Shown here piece by piece: positions 1 through 8,568 of a stretch of 17,229 nt of DNA (positions are counted from its first letter, which is position 1; every line of letters begins with the position of its first letter). The translations under genes were made by a program, and so were the position numbers. The notes below the pieces were generated by a model. The model was not told the origin of the DNA. It searched no databases and saw only the letters and a list, made by a program, of their open reading frames with translations. This DNA is from Bacteroidota bacterium (GTDB lineage: Bacteria; Spirochaetota; Spirochaetia; JABMQR01): positions 1-17,229 of the forward strand of contig JABMQR010000182.1 of NCBI GenBank assembly GCA_013202335.1. The letters run 5' to 3'.

Positions 1-998
1 AAGATGTAATTATCAGCGTAAAAGATTTAAAAACGTTTTTCTATACAAATAACATGTGTAATAAGGCTGTGAACGGCGTCTCTTTTGATGTTAAAAAAGG
101 GAAGACACTCTGTATTGTTGGAGAGAGCGGTTGTGGAAAGAGCGTAACAGCCTCTTCAATTATGCAGCTCCTGCCTAAATTATCCAGAATTGAGAGTGGT
201 GAAATTACCTATCATAGTGATGAGGGTGATATTCGGATAGATAAGCTGGCCAGGAACGGAAAAAAAATGCGTTCCTTACGTGGTTCAGATATCGCAATGA
301 TATTTCAGGATCCTATGACATCTCTGAATCCCGTCTATTCAATTGGTTTTCAAATTGGTGAGAATCTTAAATATCATACTGATTTTTCGAAAAGTGAGAT
401 TAAAGATAAATCTATCGATTTGTTAAAAGAGATGGGAATTCCGCTTCCCAAACAGAGGGTGAAAGAGTATCCTCATCAGTTTTCCGGTGGTATGCGCCAG
501 CGTGCAATGATTGCTATGGCGATGGCCTGTGATCCAAAAGTATTGATTGCAGACGAACCGACTACTGCACTTGATGTAACAATACAGGCTCAAATTTTTG
601 AGCTGATGGACATACTGAAGAAAGAGTTTAATACAGCCATCATGCTTATAACCCATGATATGGGTGTAGTTACTGAACTTGCTGATGATGTAGTTGTAAT
701 GTATATGGGAAATATCGTTGAAACAGGTACGGTAGATGATGTCTTACGGACACCCTCTCATCCTTATACGAAGGCACTTCTTCAGTCTATTCCTATATTG
801 GGCAGAGGGAAGAATCAGGAAATTGAACCGATCAGAGGCACTACCCCGGATCCCTATAAACGGCCGGTAGGTTGTCAGTTTATGCCTCGTTGTGATTTCG
901 CAGAAGATACCTGTCTGGTTATGCCGGATGAGTCGAAGATAAGCAGTACCCACAGTGTGCGGTGCTGGCATCCCACGGAGGTCCAGAATCATGCCTGA
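1..998 (+). CDS. Oligopeptide/dipeptide-type ABC transporter ATP-binding protein (OppD/DppD family), 5' partial
   Basis: This is the first of two ATPase subunits of a peptide/opine/nickel-type ABC importer; it hydrolyses ATP on the cytoplasmic face of the membrane. The frame is open to the left edge: 17 codons (from base 3) precede the ATG at 54 and read as the usual family N-terminus (SVKDLKTFF), so the true start lies outside the window and the ATG at 54 is internal. Visible motifs are Walker A (GESGCGKS), Q-loop ([10 protein letters not shown]), signature (FSGGMRQR), Walker B with catalytic Glu (VLIADEP), H-loop (ITHD) and the C-terminal oligo_HPY region with Cys residues (CQFMPRC). About 331 residues are visible, near full length for the family. 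It overlaps the next gene by 8 bp. The permease and binding-protein genes probably lie upstream. This transporter class also imports sugars and sialic acid (the Sat system), so the cargo need not be a peptide. Confidence 0.95.
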   Translation, partial: DVIISVKDLKTFFYTNNMCNKAVNGVSFDVKKGKTLCIVGESGCGKSVTASSIMQLLPKLSRIESGEITYHSDEGDIRIDKLARNGKKMRSLRGSDIAMIFQDPMTSLNPVYSIGFQIGENLKYHTDFSKSEIKDKSIDLLKEMGIPLPKQRVKEYPHQFSGGMRQRAMIAMAMACDPKVLIADEPTTALDVTIQAQIFELMDILKKEFNTAIMLITHDMGVVTELADDVVVMYMGNIVETGTVDDVLRTPSHPYTKALLQSIPILGRGKNQEIEPIRGTTPDPYKRPVGCQFMPRCDFAEDTCLVMPDESKISSTHSVRCWHPTEVQNHA

Positions 999-2004
999 AT
1001 CCAAAGAAATTATTTTAAAGCTCCGGGGACTGCAAGTGTTTTTCCCTATTAGAAAGGGCGTGTTTAAAAGAGTTGCTGCTCATGTTAAAGCGGTTGATGG
1101 TGTCAATCTTGATGTATATCGCGGGGAAACCCTTGGATTGGTAGGAGAGAGCGGCTGTGGTAAAACGACATTAGGAAAATCAATTCTTCAGTTGGTTAAA
1201 GCAACCGGTGGAGAGATTTTTTATGATGATCGAACCAAAGAAAGAGACCTGAACAAACTGGATCAAAAAGAGATGATGGAGGTTCGAAAGAAGCTCCAAA
1301 TAGTTTTTCAGGATCCTCACTCCTCTCTTAATCCGGCGTTTACTGTTTTTGAAGCACTGGAGGATCCGTTAAAAATTTATGGTATTAAATCAAAAAAAGA
1401 GCGGCGAAAAATTATTGGTGATCTTTTAGAGTCAGTAAATATGCGGCGAGAACAAATGGATCTCTATCCGCATGAGTTTTCCGGCGGCCAGAGACAGCGG
1501 ATCGGGATAGCCCGGGCATTGAGTATAGAACCGGATTTAATAGTATGTGATGAAGCGGTTAGTGCACTGGATGTCTCGATACAGGCACAGGTTCTGAAAT
1601 TATTAAAAGAGATTAAGGTGAAGCGCAATCTTACCTATCTCTTTATTACCCATGATTTAAGTGTAGTCGAATATATAAGTGACCGGGTTGCGGTAATGTA
1701 TCTTGGAAAGATTGTTGAACTTGCCGATGTGGAAGACTTGTATGCCAAAACCATGCATCCCTACACGAAAGCGCTGTTATCGGCGATTCCTGTTGCGGAT
1801 TTGGATAAAAGGACCAAGCGTATTATCCTTGAAGGGGATGTGCCAAGTCCGGTGAATCCACCTGCGGGGTGTCCGTTTCATCCACGATGCAGCCAATGTC
1901 AGGAGATCTGTAAAACAGATGTACCGCCGCTTACCAGATATGAAACAAACGGAAATGAGCACTTCTCTGCCTGTCACTTTGCTGAACAGCAGCTTGAGAA
2001 ATGA
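991..2004 (+). CDS. Oligopeptide/dipeptide-type ABC transporter ATP-binding protein (OppF/DppF family)
   Basis: This is the second ATPase subunit of the same importer, expected to pair with the preceding OppD-like protein. The start chosen is the ATG at 991, preceded by GGAGGT at about 977-982; a GTG at 955 would add 12 residues that do not resemble the family. The 337-residue product has Walker A at about 52-60 (GESGCGKTT), Q-loop at 103-108, signature at 163-169 (FSGGQRQ), Walker B at 182-188 with catalytic Glu, H-loop His221 and a C-terminal oligo_HPY segment (CPFHPRC). All catalytic residues are present. The start overlaps the stop of the upstream gene by 8 bp, and its own stop overlaps the next start in an ATGA arrangement. 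Translational coupling with the catabolic genes suggests the imported compound is their substrate. Confidence 0.95.
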   Translation: MPESKEIILKLRGLQVFFPIRKGVFKRVAAHVKAVDGVNLDVYRGETLGLVGESGCGKTTLGKSILQLVKATGGEIFYDDRTKERDLNKLDQKEMMEVRKKLQIVFQDPHSSLNPAFTVFEALEDPLKIYGIKSKKERRKIIGDLLESVNMRREQMDLYPHEFSGGQRQRIGIARALSIEPDLIVCDEAVSALDVSIQAQVLKLLKEIKVKRNLTYLFITHDLSVVEYISDRVAVMYLGKIVELADVEDLYAKTMHPYTKALLSAIPVADLDKRTKRIILEGDVPSPVNPPAGCPFHPRCSQCQEICKTDVPPLTRYETNGNEHFSACHFAEQQLEK

Positions 2005-2948
2005 ATCCAGTCAGTCCCGAACATAGAGGCGTAATTGCTGCGCTGATTACCCCCTGCAGCAAAACCGGAATTCCCGACCCTGTTGCTATGAAGCGGTTTT
2101 CAGGAATTTTGATTGATCGGGGTTGTCATGGTTTGTTTGTTGTCGGCTCTACCGGTGAACAACCGCTGTTAGATGAAGATCAGCGGCGGGAATTGATTGC
2201 AGCTGCAAGAGAAGGTGCCGGAAAAGAGGCAAAAATTTACGCAGGTGTCAGCGGCTGCGGTGCAAAGCAGGCAATTCGCTATGCCTGCAACGCTGAGAAA
2301 GACGGGGCTGATGCTGCAATAGTTATGGCACCGTTTTTTCTTGCATGCAGTCAGCAGGGGTTGGTTGAATATATCCGGCAAATTGCCGATGCAAGCCCTA
2401 TTCCGGTTGGAATTTACAATCACTTTCGCATGCCTTCTCAATTTGAGAACGAAACACTTTTGCAGTTGGCTAAACATCCCAATATTATTGCCGTTAAAGA
2501 TACAGACTCAGATGTAAACCGCTCTATAGGTAAGCTGAATGCACTTAAAGAAGCACCGATCTCTTTTTTTCAGGGACGGGAACCGTTTTTGTATGACTCC
2601 TTTTCAGCAGGAGCTGAGGGGTGTGTCTCTGCTCTTGCAAACATAGCACCGGAAGCCCACAGGCAATTGTATGATGCCTTTCAAGCGGGGAATCCTGAAG
2701 AAGCAAAAAAATACCAGAAAAGAATTGATTCACTCGGCAGAATCTTTCAGCTGGATGATACCAGAACCTCCTTTGCCGGGTTCAGCTATTCAATTCGTCA
2801 GGTCGCTAAATGCAGAGGCTGGCTGGATGAAAACTACGGAATGTTACCAGGTTTTACCGGCACAGATGCATACAACCAAAAACTATTTGATATCGCCTCT
2901 GAAGCAGGGTTATTAAATGATGATGAAAGAATCGAAGCTAACATCTGA
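2001..2948 (+). CDS. Dihydrodipicolinate synthase / N-acetylneuraminate lyase family protein (first copy)
   Basis: This is a class I Schiff-base aldolase or lyase with a TIM barrel, expected to cleave or condense a 2-keto acid with release or use of pyruvate. In the 315-residue product the carboxylate-binding motif GSTGE is at 49-53, the catalytic Tyr is Tyr139 (IYNH) and the Schiff-base Lys is Lys166 (IAVKDTDSD). Length is normal to slightly long, with a C-terminal extension after about residue 285. ATG at 2001 overlaps the oppF stop codon. It lies between transporter genes and an oxidoreductase rather than among lysine biosynthesis genes, so a catabolic lyase (sialic acid, 2-keto-3-deoxy sugar acid or similar) is more likely than DapA itself. 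Substrate cannot be read from the sequence. A second divergent family member is encoded at 9038-9934. Confidence 0.88.
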   Translation: MNPVSPEHRGVIAALITPCSKTGIPDPVAMKRFSGILIDRGCHGLFVVGSTGEQPLLDEDQRRELIAAAREGAGKEAKIYAGVSGCGAKQAIRYACNAEKDGADAAIVMAPFFLACSQQGLVEYIRQIADASPIPVGIYNHFRMPSQFENETLLQLAKHPNIIAVKDTDSDVNRSIGKLNALKEAPISFFQGREPFLYDSFSAGAEGCVSALANIAPEAHRQLYDAFQAGNPEEAKKYQKRIDSLGRIFQLDDTRTSFAGFSYSIRQVAKCRGWLDENYGMLPGFTGTDAYNQKLFDIASEAGLLNDDERIEANI

Positions 2949-4776
2949 TATTCTTGTAGCCGGCGGCGGTATGGCAGGTGTTGCCTGTGCATTAGCTGCT
3001 GCGCGATGCGGAGCAAAAGTAATCCTTTGTCAGGATCGACCAGTTCTCGGCGGAAACGCATCAAGTGAAATACGTATGCATGTGGTAGGTGCTGACTGCA
3101 GCGGCGGTCGGGGTGCAGCTCTTGAAACAGAGGCTCGTGAGGGTGGTATAATAGAGGAAATCCGACTAAAAAATGCGGTGCACAACCCGCAGCGTTCCCC
3201 CTCAGTATTTGATCTTATACTGTATGATACCTGCCGCTGTGAACCCAATATCACATTACTGATGAATACCACTGTTGTCGATAGTGTAGTGGAAAATAGG
3301 AGCATTACGTATGTAACCGCGGAAAACCGATCTTCAGAACAGCGTTTTATACTATCCAGTAACATATTTATTGATTGTACTGGTGATGGTGCCTTAGGCG
3401 TTTTAGCCGGGTCTCAGTTTCGTGAAGGTAGGGAAGCTGCTTCTGAATTTTCAGAGTCTTTTGCAGATAAACTATCAGACGCCAAACGACTTGGCTCCAC
3501 TCTGTTGTTTCAGGCTCGTCGACATGAAAAACCGATGCCTTTTACTGCACCGTCCTGGGCTCGAAAATTCACGGAAAAAGATTTGAGATTGCGGCCTCAC
3601 GCTAATACATCAGTTGCAGTTGATACCGGATTGGAGTACGGCTACTGGTGGGTAGAGTGGGGCGGTGATCTGGACACTATTAAAGACAATGAAATTATTC
3701 AAAACGAGTTGATTGCCATTATGATGGGTGTCTGGGATCATGTTAAGAATGATGGTGATCATGGTGCGGAAAACTGGGCACTGGAGTGGTTGGGGTTTTT
3801 ACCGGGCAAACGGGAAAGCAGACGTTTTGTCGGTAAAAGTATGCTGACACAGAATGATATTATGTTATCCCGCTCTTTTGATGATGCAATAGCATATGGT
3901 GGGTGGCCAATTGATACCCATCCTCCCGGGGGAGTTGATGCAGTTGATCAGGAACCCTGCACACAGCATCGGGTTCCTGAATTATATGATATTCCATTAA
4001 GTGCATGCATCTCGGATACGGTAAAAAACCTGATGTTTGCCGGTAGAAATATCTCTGCCACACATTTGGCTTTTGCTTCTACCCGTGTAATGGCTACCGT
4101 TGCTGCGGTAGGACAGGGTGTTGGTACAGCAGCTGCTTTTGCGGTGAAAGCAGGGCAGCGGCCCCATGAACTCTTAGAAAAACCCGAACAGGTAACTGCA
4201 GTTCAGCAGAGACTTTTACGGGATGATGCCTATTTGATCGGAGTATTAAACAATGATCCGAAGGATTTGGCACGAGAATCAGTTGTTTCTGCTTCGAGCG
4301 AGCAATCTGATGGACAGGCAATAAATATTACTTCCGGGCAGACCAGGGCAATCCATGGATACGGCGGGATTAAAAGTGATCGGGCAGCAACGGGAACACA
4401 TCGCTGGATGAGTGATCCAAATCAGTCTCTGCCGCAATGGATAGGACTTTGTTGGAATGAGTCTGTTGCTATCGGTCGGATTGAACTGATTTTCGATACG
4501 GGTCTGCATCGTGTGTTAACACTTTCGTACAGTGATGAATATACCGCAAAAATGCATTGGGGCAGACCGCAGGAAGAGACAGTAAAAGATTATTCCATAG
4601 AGTATTTGGTCGAAAATAGATGGAATTCTCTGGTAAAAGAGACTGGCAATTATCAACGAAGAAGAGTTCATATATTGGATAACCCGGTAACTGCATCAGC
4701 AGTACGAATTACAGTTAAAGAAACAAACGGACTCGATCATGCCCGAATTTGTGAAATACGGGTTTATGAAAAGTAG
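2917..4776 (+). CDS. FAD-dependent oxidoreductase with C-terminal discoidin-like domain
   Basis: The 619-residue product is a flavoprotein of the FAD_oxidored type. An N-terminal Rossmann FAD site reads VAGGGMAG at 14-21 and is followed by LGGNASSE at 44-51, typical of this family. A second cofactor-contact region near residues 370-400 contains NLMFAGRNIS. Residues from about 455 to the end form a separate beta-rich region (starts SVVSASSEQ, ends ICEIRVYEK) that resembles an F5/8 type C (discoidin) or carbohydrate-binding fold. No signal peptide is visible, so it is probably cytoplasmic. Three tandem ATG codons (2917, 2920, 2923) are possible starts; all overlap the upstream gene by 26-32 bp and the SD is weak, so coupling is likely. 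Role by inference: oxidation of a sugar hydroxyl or amine in the pathway. The substrate is unknown. Confidence 0.85.
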   Translation: MMMKESKLTSDILVAGGGMAGVACALAAARCGAKVILCQDRPVLGGNASSEIRMHVVGADCSGGRGAALETEAREGGIIEEIRLKNAVHNPQRSPSVFDLILYDTCRCEPNITLLMNTTVVDSVVENRSITYVTAENRSSEQRFILSSNIFIDCTGDGALGVLAGSQFREGREAASEFSESFADKLSDAKRLGSTLLFQARRHEKPMPFTAPSWARKFTEKDLRLRPHANTSVAVDTGLEYGYWWVEWGGDLDTIKDNEIIQNELIAIMMGVWDHVKNDGDHGAENWALEWLGFLPGKRESRRFVGKSMLTQNDIMLSRSFDDAIAYGGWPIDTHPPGGVDAVDQEPCTQHRVPELYDIPLSACISDTVKNLMFAGRNISATHLAFASTRVMATVAAVGQGVGTAAAFAVKAGQRPHELLEKPEQVTAVQQRLLRDDAYLIGVLNNDPKDLARESVVSASSEQSDGQAINITSGQTRAIHGYGGIKSDRAATGTHRWMSDPNQSLPQWIGLCWNESVAIGRIELIFDTGLHRVLTLSYSDEYTAKMHWGRPQEETVKDYSIEYLVENRWNSLVKETGNYQRRRVHILDNPVTASAVRITVKETNGLDHARICEIRVYEK

Positions 4777-4798
4777 AAAGTTTTTGGAGGTTGAGTAA

Positions 4799-6007
4799 AT
4801 GGGTGATTTGTCATGGCGATTTGATGAGAGAGAATATAATAATGTGAAAGAAGTTCTCGACTCCGGATTCGGCAGCAGTACCACAGGTGGTATGAACAGC
4901 CGTTTTGAACGGGCCTTTGCAGATCGATTCAATATGAATTACGCAATCTCCTTTAACTCAGGGACCACAACACTGCATGCTGCACTCTGGGCTCTGGGTG
5001 TACGATATGGAGATGAAGTAATTACCACTCCTCTCACCGTTGCCTCCTGTATGAATGCCATTGTGTACTGTAATGCTGTCCCGGTATTTGCAGATGTGGA
5101 TCCGGACACCTTTCTGATAGATCCTGATGATATAGAACGGAAGATTACCAGCCGCACAAAAGCTATTATGCCCGTACATCTGTATGGACAGGTTTGTGAT
5201 ATGGAACGAATAATGGCAATCGCAGATAAGTATAATCTGAAAGTAGTGGAAGATTGTGCCCAGTGCTATCTGGGAACTCAGAATGGTAAAATTGGTGGTA
5301 CTAATGGCGATATTGGAAGCTGGAGTCTGGAGAATTCTAAACATCTCACCACCGGGGACGGAGGAATAATTGCCTGTAATGACGAGAAACTGGCAGAGAA
5401 AGTAAGAAAGCTTAATACACAGGGCCAACGAAACGCAACGGCTGTAAGCGGGCAGACACGGGTGGATAAGCTAATCTACCAGGATCCGGCATTTAAACGG
5501 CATGATACGTTTGGGTTTATGTACCGGCTTCCAGAGGTTGCTGCAGCACTTGGTCTTGCACAGATTGAGAAAGTTGATTGGTTCGTGAATAAAAGAGAGC
5601 AAATGGCAGCAATGTACCGTGAAGTTATGGAAGGTTGTGACCTGTTTCAAATCCAAAAAACTCCTGATGGAGATCGAAACAGCTACTATGCTTTTGCAGC
5701 TCGTTTTATTTCAGAAGTAATTACATGGTATGAGTTTAGGGATAAATATCGGGAAAACGGCGGCGACGGAATCTATGCAGCCTGGGCGCTTTGCTACGAA
5801 GAGGATATTATTCCTGAAATCAAGGAAATTCTGACAAGTATAGGACTTGAAAACCGCTTTAATACAGAACACGGAATCTGCCCTCAGGCGGAATTAATCC
5901 AACCTCAGCTTATGCAGTTTACCACGAATCAAAAAGATGAGAATGAAATGAGGGAGCAGGCGGAAGCTCTTAAAAAAACGATTGCCTGGTTCAACGGCAA
6001 AAAATAG
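4799..6007 (+). CDS. DegT/DnrJ/EryC1/StrS family PLP-dependent aminotransferase
   Basis: This is a fold-type I PLP aminotransferase of the sugar or cyclitol class, 402 residues. Visible residues are the phosphate-binding segment SGTTTLH at 54-60, Asp152 contacting the PLP ring nitrogen (EDCAQ) and the Schiff-base Lys181 in SLENSKHLTTGDGG. The Lys is retained, so it should be a true aminotransferase and not a ColD-type dehydratase, where this residue is His. The start is ATG 4799 with TGGAGG at 4785-4790, one of the strongest SD sites in the operon. Most characterised relatives build amino sugars. Here the neighbours are transporters, a lyase and hydrolases, so it may work in the catabolic direction, removing an amino group from an amino-sugar intermediate; that is inference. 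It ends one base before the next gene. Confidence 0.92.
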   Translation: MGDLSWRFDEREYNNVKEVLDSGFGSSTTGGMNSRFERAFADRFNMNYAISFNSGTTTLHAALWALGVRYGDEVITTPLTVASCMNAIVYCNAVPVFADVDPDTFLIDPDDIERKITSRTKAIMPVHLYGQVCDMERIMAIADKYNLKVVEDCAQCYLGTQNGKIGGTNGDIGSWSLENSKHLTTGDGGIIACNDEKLAEKVRKLNTQGQRNATAVSGQTRVDKLIYQDPAFKRHDTFGFMYRLPEVAAALGLAQIEKVDWFVNKREQMAAMYREVMEGCDLFQIQKTPDGDRNSYYAFAARFISEVITWYEFRDKYRENGGDGIYAAWALCYEEDIIPEIKEILTSIGLENRFNTEHGICPQAELIQPQLMQFTTNQKDENEMREQAEALKKTIAWFNGKK

Positions 6008-6008
6008 C

Positions 6009-6968
6009 ATGAGTGCAGAGTATATTGTTACCGTAACCGGAGAAATTCCCCGTAATCAACTGGGGGTAACAACTGCCCACGAGCACCTCTATTGCAATAT
6101 TTCGGTACACTCAGAAAAAGAAGATAATATTTTACATAACACCTCATTAATTGTTCGTGAATTGGAATATTTTTGTGCGGTCGGAGGGCAATCGATTGTT
6201 GAGCTGACCCCCGTTGATATTGGACGTGAACCAGCAAAATTGAAAATTATCAGTGAACAAAGTGGTGTACACATAATCAGCGGTATCGCTTTCTATGATC
6301 AAAACATCTACCCCGAATGGGTCCGAAGGGCTTCAGTTGATGAGATTGCTGACTACTTTGTCCGTGAAATTGATGAAGGAACAGATGGTGTCAGGGCCGG
6401 ATTGATTGGAGAGCTGGGAAGTCATAATGAACCTGAACCCAATGCTTCGGGATATAAACTTCATGAACTTGAAACCCGTATGTTTCAGGCTGCTGCTGAA
6501 GCACAACGGCGTACAGGGGTTGCGATTTCGACACATGCCTCTTTGGGACGTGCGGGACACGCACAACTAGATGTACTTGAGAAAGCAGGTGCTGATATCG
6601 GAAGGGTGGTAATTGGACACTGTGATGCGCATTGGCATCAGGATATCGAAAAGGATTTGGCCTATTATCTTCCTATACTGAAACGCGGAGCCTACTGCGG
6701 ATTTGATATGATTGGCTGGAGTGAGATCATGCCTGAAAACATACGGGCTGAACGGATAGCGGCATTAATTGAGCTTGGTTATGAAAAACAGCTGGTTTTT
6801 GGAACCGATACCTGTCGCCTTTCACATTTTCATGAGAACGGCGGGCGGGGATTGGATGCTCTCTGGATATCATTTCTTCCCCTGCTAACTCAATTTGGTG
6901 TTACTGATTCTCAAATACAAACCATTTTGGTTGATAATGTGCAGTCTCTTATAGCAAGGAGTGTATAG
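6009..6968 (+). CDS. Phosphotriesterase-family metal-dependent hydrolase (possible lactonase)
   Basis: This is an amidohydrolase-superfamily TIM-barrel enzyme of 319 residues, close to the usual family size. Predicted metal ligands are His24 and His26 (TAHEHL), Glu135 (LIGELGS), His176 (STHAS), His204 (VIGHCDAH) and Asp267 (FGTDTCR). The bridging ligand at the position of the carbamylated Lys of classical phosphotriesterase appears to be Glu, as in E. coli Php-type homologues. Many such relatives are lactonases, which would suit opening of a sugar lactone made by the upstream oxidoreductase (inference). The start is ATG 6009, one base after the degT-family stop; an alternative TTG at 5982 lies inside the upstream gene and adds residues unlike the family. 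The following gene begins 3 bases after the stop. Confidence 0.85.
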   Translation: MSAEYIVTVTGEIPRNQLGVTTAHEHLYCNISVHSEKEDNILHNTSLIVRELEYFCAVGGQSIVELTPVDIGREPAKLKIISEQSGVHIISGIAFYDQNIYPEWVRRASVDEIADYFVREIDEGTDGVRAGLIGELGSHNEPEPNASGYKLHELETRMFQAAAEAQRRTGVAISTHASLGRAGHAQLDVLEKAGADIGRVVIGHCDAHWHQDIEKDLAYYLPILKRGAYCGFDMIGWSEIMPENIRAERIAALIELGYEKQLVFGTDTCRLSHFHENGGRGLDALWISFLPLLTQFGVTDSQIQTILVDNVQSLIARSV

Positions 6969-6971
6969 TAA

Positions 6972-8108
6972 ATGAAAGTTAACATTCTGAACGATACCGC
7001 AGTATCTCCCAATTTTGAAAAAAAGTTATCGAATCCAGTATGTGTCTATCCGCTTACCTGTCTGCTTGATAATGGAGATCTGCTCTGTCTTTATCGGCAG
7101 GGAAAGGAAAAACACTCATTTGACGGTGTGCTCATGGTACAAAAATCAACAGATAGCGGAGTAACCTGGTCTGATCAAATTACTGTCTATAATGGGGTGT
7201 CGAATAATTCTCCGGAATCAGCTCAGACCGGTGGACTCTGTCAGCTTGCTGATGGATCAGTTGCGGTATTCTTTACGGTTGTTGAGGAGACTGCATCAGA
7301 TATCTATATATTCAGTGAAGAGGGACGGAGGTTGCGGCAGCGATTATGTATTGCAAGAAGTTATGATCGGGGAATCTCCTGGTCGAAGCCGGAAACACTG
7401 CATCTTGCCGGTGTCTCTTATAATGTCTATGTAGGGAGCCGGCCTTTTCTTCTGCCGAACGGAGATTTATTTGTACCGCTGGAAGCGACTGGCTGTCATG
7501 GGCAGCAGTTTACCCTTGGAACAATTTCGGAAGATGGAGGAAATACGTTTTTACCGGTAACCATTACTGCTGAAGATGAAACAGGCGAGTTCAGCTATGG
7601 AGATCCCAAGGTTACCATACTTCCCGATGGGCGAGTTTTAATGCTGCTCTGGACTTTTATCACGGCTGTAGAGAAAACTGTCGCAGTTCGGTGCTGCATC
7701 TCTTCTGATAACGGCCGCACCTGGTCAGCGCCTGTCAGTATAGGGGTGCTGAGTCAGATTATGAAACCCCTTTTTCTGGATGCAGAAACGACTATTGCTG
7801 TCGGGAATGTGAGGACTGTCCCTGCAGGTATAAGATTATGGATTTCTTATGATGATGGTAAATCATGGGATACAGAGAACCCGATACAAATGTGGGATGT
7901 GCAGGAAGGAAAAATGAAAGGAACCCCGCTGAAAGGGGAACTGAATACATATGCTGAAACTGATGAAGGGTTATGGAATGCACTTCCGGGATACACATTC
8001 GGTACCCCGGATATGGTGCTGCTTGATGATAATACTGTTTTATTAACCTATTATGCCGTTACACACGGGGTTACCCATATCCGGGCCTGTCGTTTTAATA
8101 TGGTTTAG
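6972..8108 (+). CDS. BNR-repeat sialidase-like beta-propeller protein (first paralogue)
   Basis: The 378-residue product is predicted to be a six-bladed propeller of the sialidase superfamily. Asp-box motifs (S-x-D-x-G-x-T-W) are visible at about 59-66 (STDSGVTW), 130-137 (SYDRGISW), 186-193 (SEDGGNTF), 244-251 (SSDNGRTW) and 292-299 (SYDDGKSW). The N-terminus has no signal peptide, and the GH33 Arg-Ile-Pro motif is missing; the equivalent segment reads NPVCVYPLTCLLDNGDLL. It is therefore likely an intracellular glycan-acting or related enzyme of unknown specificity rather than a secreted sialidase. SD AGGAG at 6957-6961 supports ATG 6972. It is last in the operon, and its 3' end overlaps the convergent gene by 14 bp. 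Homologues are encoded at 10889-11965 and 15229-16338. Confidence 0.85.
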   Translation: MKVNILNDTAVSPNFEKKLSNPVCVYPLTCLLDNGDLLCLYRQGKEKHSFDGVLMVQKSTDSGVTWSDQITVYNGVSNNSPESAQTGGLCQLADGSVAVFFTVVEETASDIYIFSEEGRRLRQRLCIARSYDRGISWSKPETLHLAGVSYNVYVGSRPFLLPNGDLFVPLEATGCHGQQFTLGTISEDGGNTFLPVTITAEDETGEFSYGDPKVTILPDGRVLMLLWTFITAVEKTVAVRCCISSDNGRTWSAPVSIGVLSQIMKPLFLDAETTIAVGNVRTVPAGIRLWISYDDGKSWDTENPIQMWDVQEGKMKGTPLKGELNTYAETDEGLWNALPGYTFGTPDMVLLDDNTVLLTYYAVTHGVTHIRACRFNMV

Positions 8109-8568
8109 CCGGTAGTGCAACACTCTTTTCGTATGCATCAGCCAGTTTTTTATCCTTATAGATACGCATGATGCATGAGGGCTCTGTTCTGGAGATAACA
8201 TCACTGACATAATAATAACCATGCTGACTGATAACAGGTTGAACCCAGCCAGCGCAGTGATCGCAGTAGAGCTCAAAGGCACCGGCATCATTATCCAGAA
8301 CTTTACCCAGAGAGGGACATTTATTCATCTTAAACTCAAAATAGTCCTCTGTTAAAACCAGATCAGCATCACAGTTCTCTTCAATACGAATCTTTTCCCA
8401 GTAGTCATACATACCCTTTAGACCATCTTTCTTTATGAAGGGACCTAAGATTGTGGTTTGCAGTCCGGCAATTCGCATCCAGTATTTTTGCAGGTGTTCA
8501 TGACCCTGTTCCTCGAGCATCTTAAAAAGCTCATTATACATACGTACAAAGTGGTCACTGGGAATCAT
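8095..8568 (-). CDS. Small Cys-containing protein, possible L-2-amino-thiazoline-4-carboxylate hydrolase-like
   Basis: This soluble protein of 157 residues has no signal peptide or membrane segment. The C-terminal half carries Cys84 (NKCPSLG) and the cluster YCDHCAGW (Cys102, Cys105), with a further Cys near residue 132, an arrangement that could bind metal or provide a catalytic thiol. The layout recalls proteins annotated as L-2-amino-thiazoline-4-carboxylic acid hydrolase family, but that is from memory of the family and is tentative. The start chosen is the ATG at 8568, with a purine-rich GGGGTGA just upstream; a GTG at 8577 is possible and would add three residues. It overlaps the end of the upstream gene by 14 bp and is last in its unit. 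Its stop lies inside the convergent propeller gene. Confidence 0.6.
   Translation of the reverse strand: MIPSDHFVRMYNELFKMLEEQGHEHLQKYWMRIAGLQTTILGPFIKKDGLKGMYDYWEKIRIEENCDADLVLTEDYFEFKMNKCPSLGKVLDNDAGAFELYCDHCAGWVQPVISQHGYYYVSDVISRTEPSCIMRIYKDKKLADAYEKSVALPAKPY

Noticed and set aside
54..998. ATG at 54 as the start of the first ATPase gene
   Set aside because: The frame is open to the window edge and the 17 upstream codons encode the usual OppD N-terminal strand, so the start is outside the window.
2001..2948. Housekeeping dapA of lysine biosynthesis
   Set aside because: It is translationally coupled to transporter and catabolic genes, and a second family member lies in the same cluster; a catabolic lyase fits better.
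4958..5428. 156-codon minus-strand open frame opposite the aminotransferase gene
   Set aside because: It is a shadow of a well-supported gene, has no recognisable domain and no SD site.
4799..6007. DegT-family protein as a ColD-type dehydratase
   Set aside because: The Schiff-base Lys (Lys181) is present; the dehydratase branch has His at this position.
5982..6008. TTG at 5982 as start of the phosphotriesterase-family gene
   Set aside because: It lies inside the upstream gene and adds nine residues unlike the family; ATG 6009 begins directly before the conserved strand.
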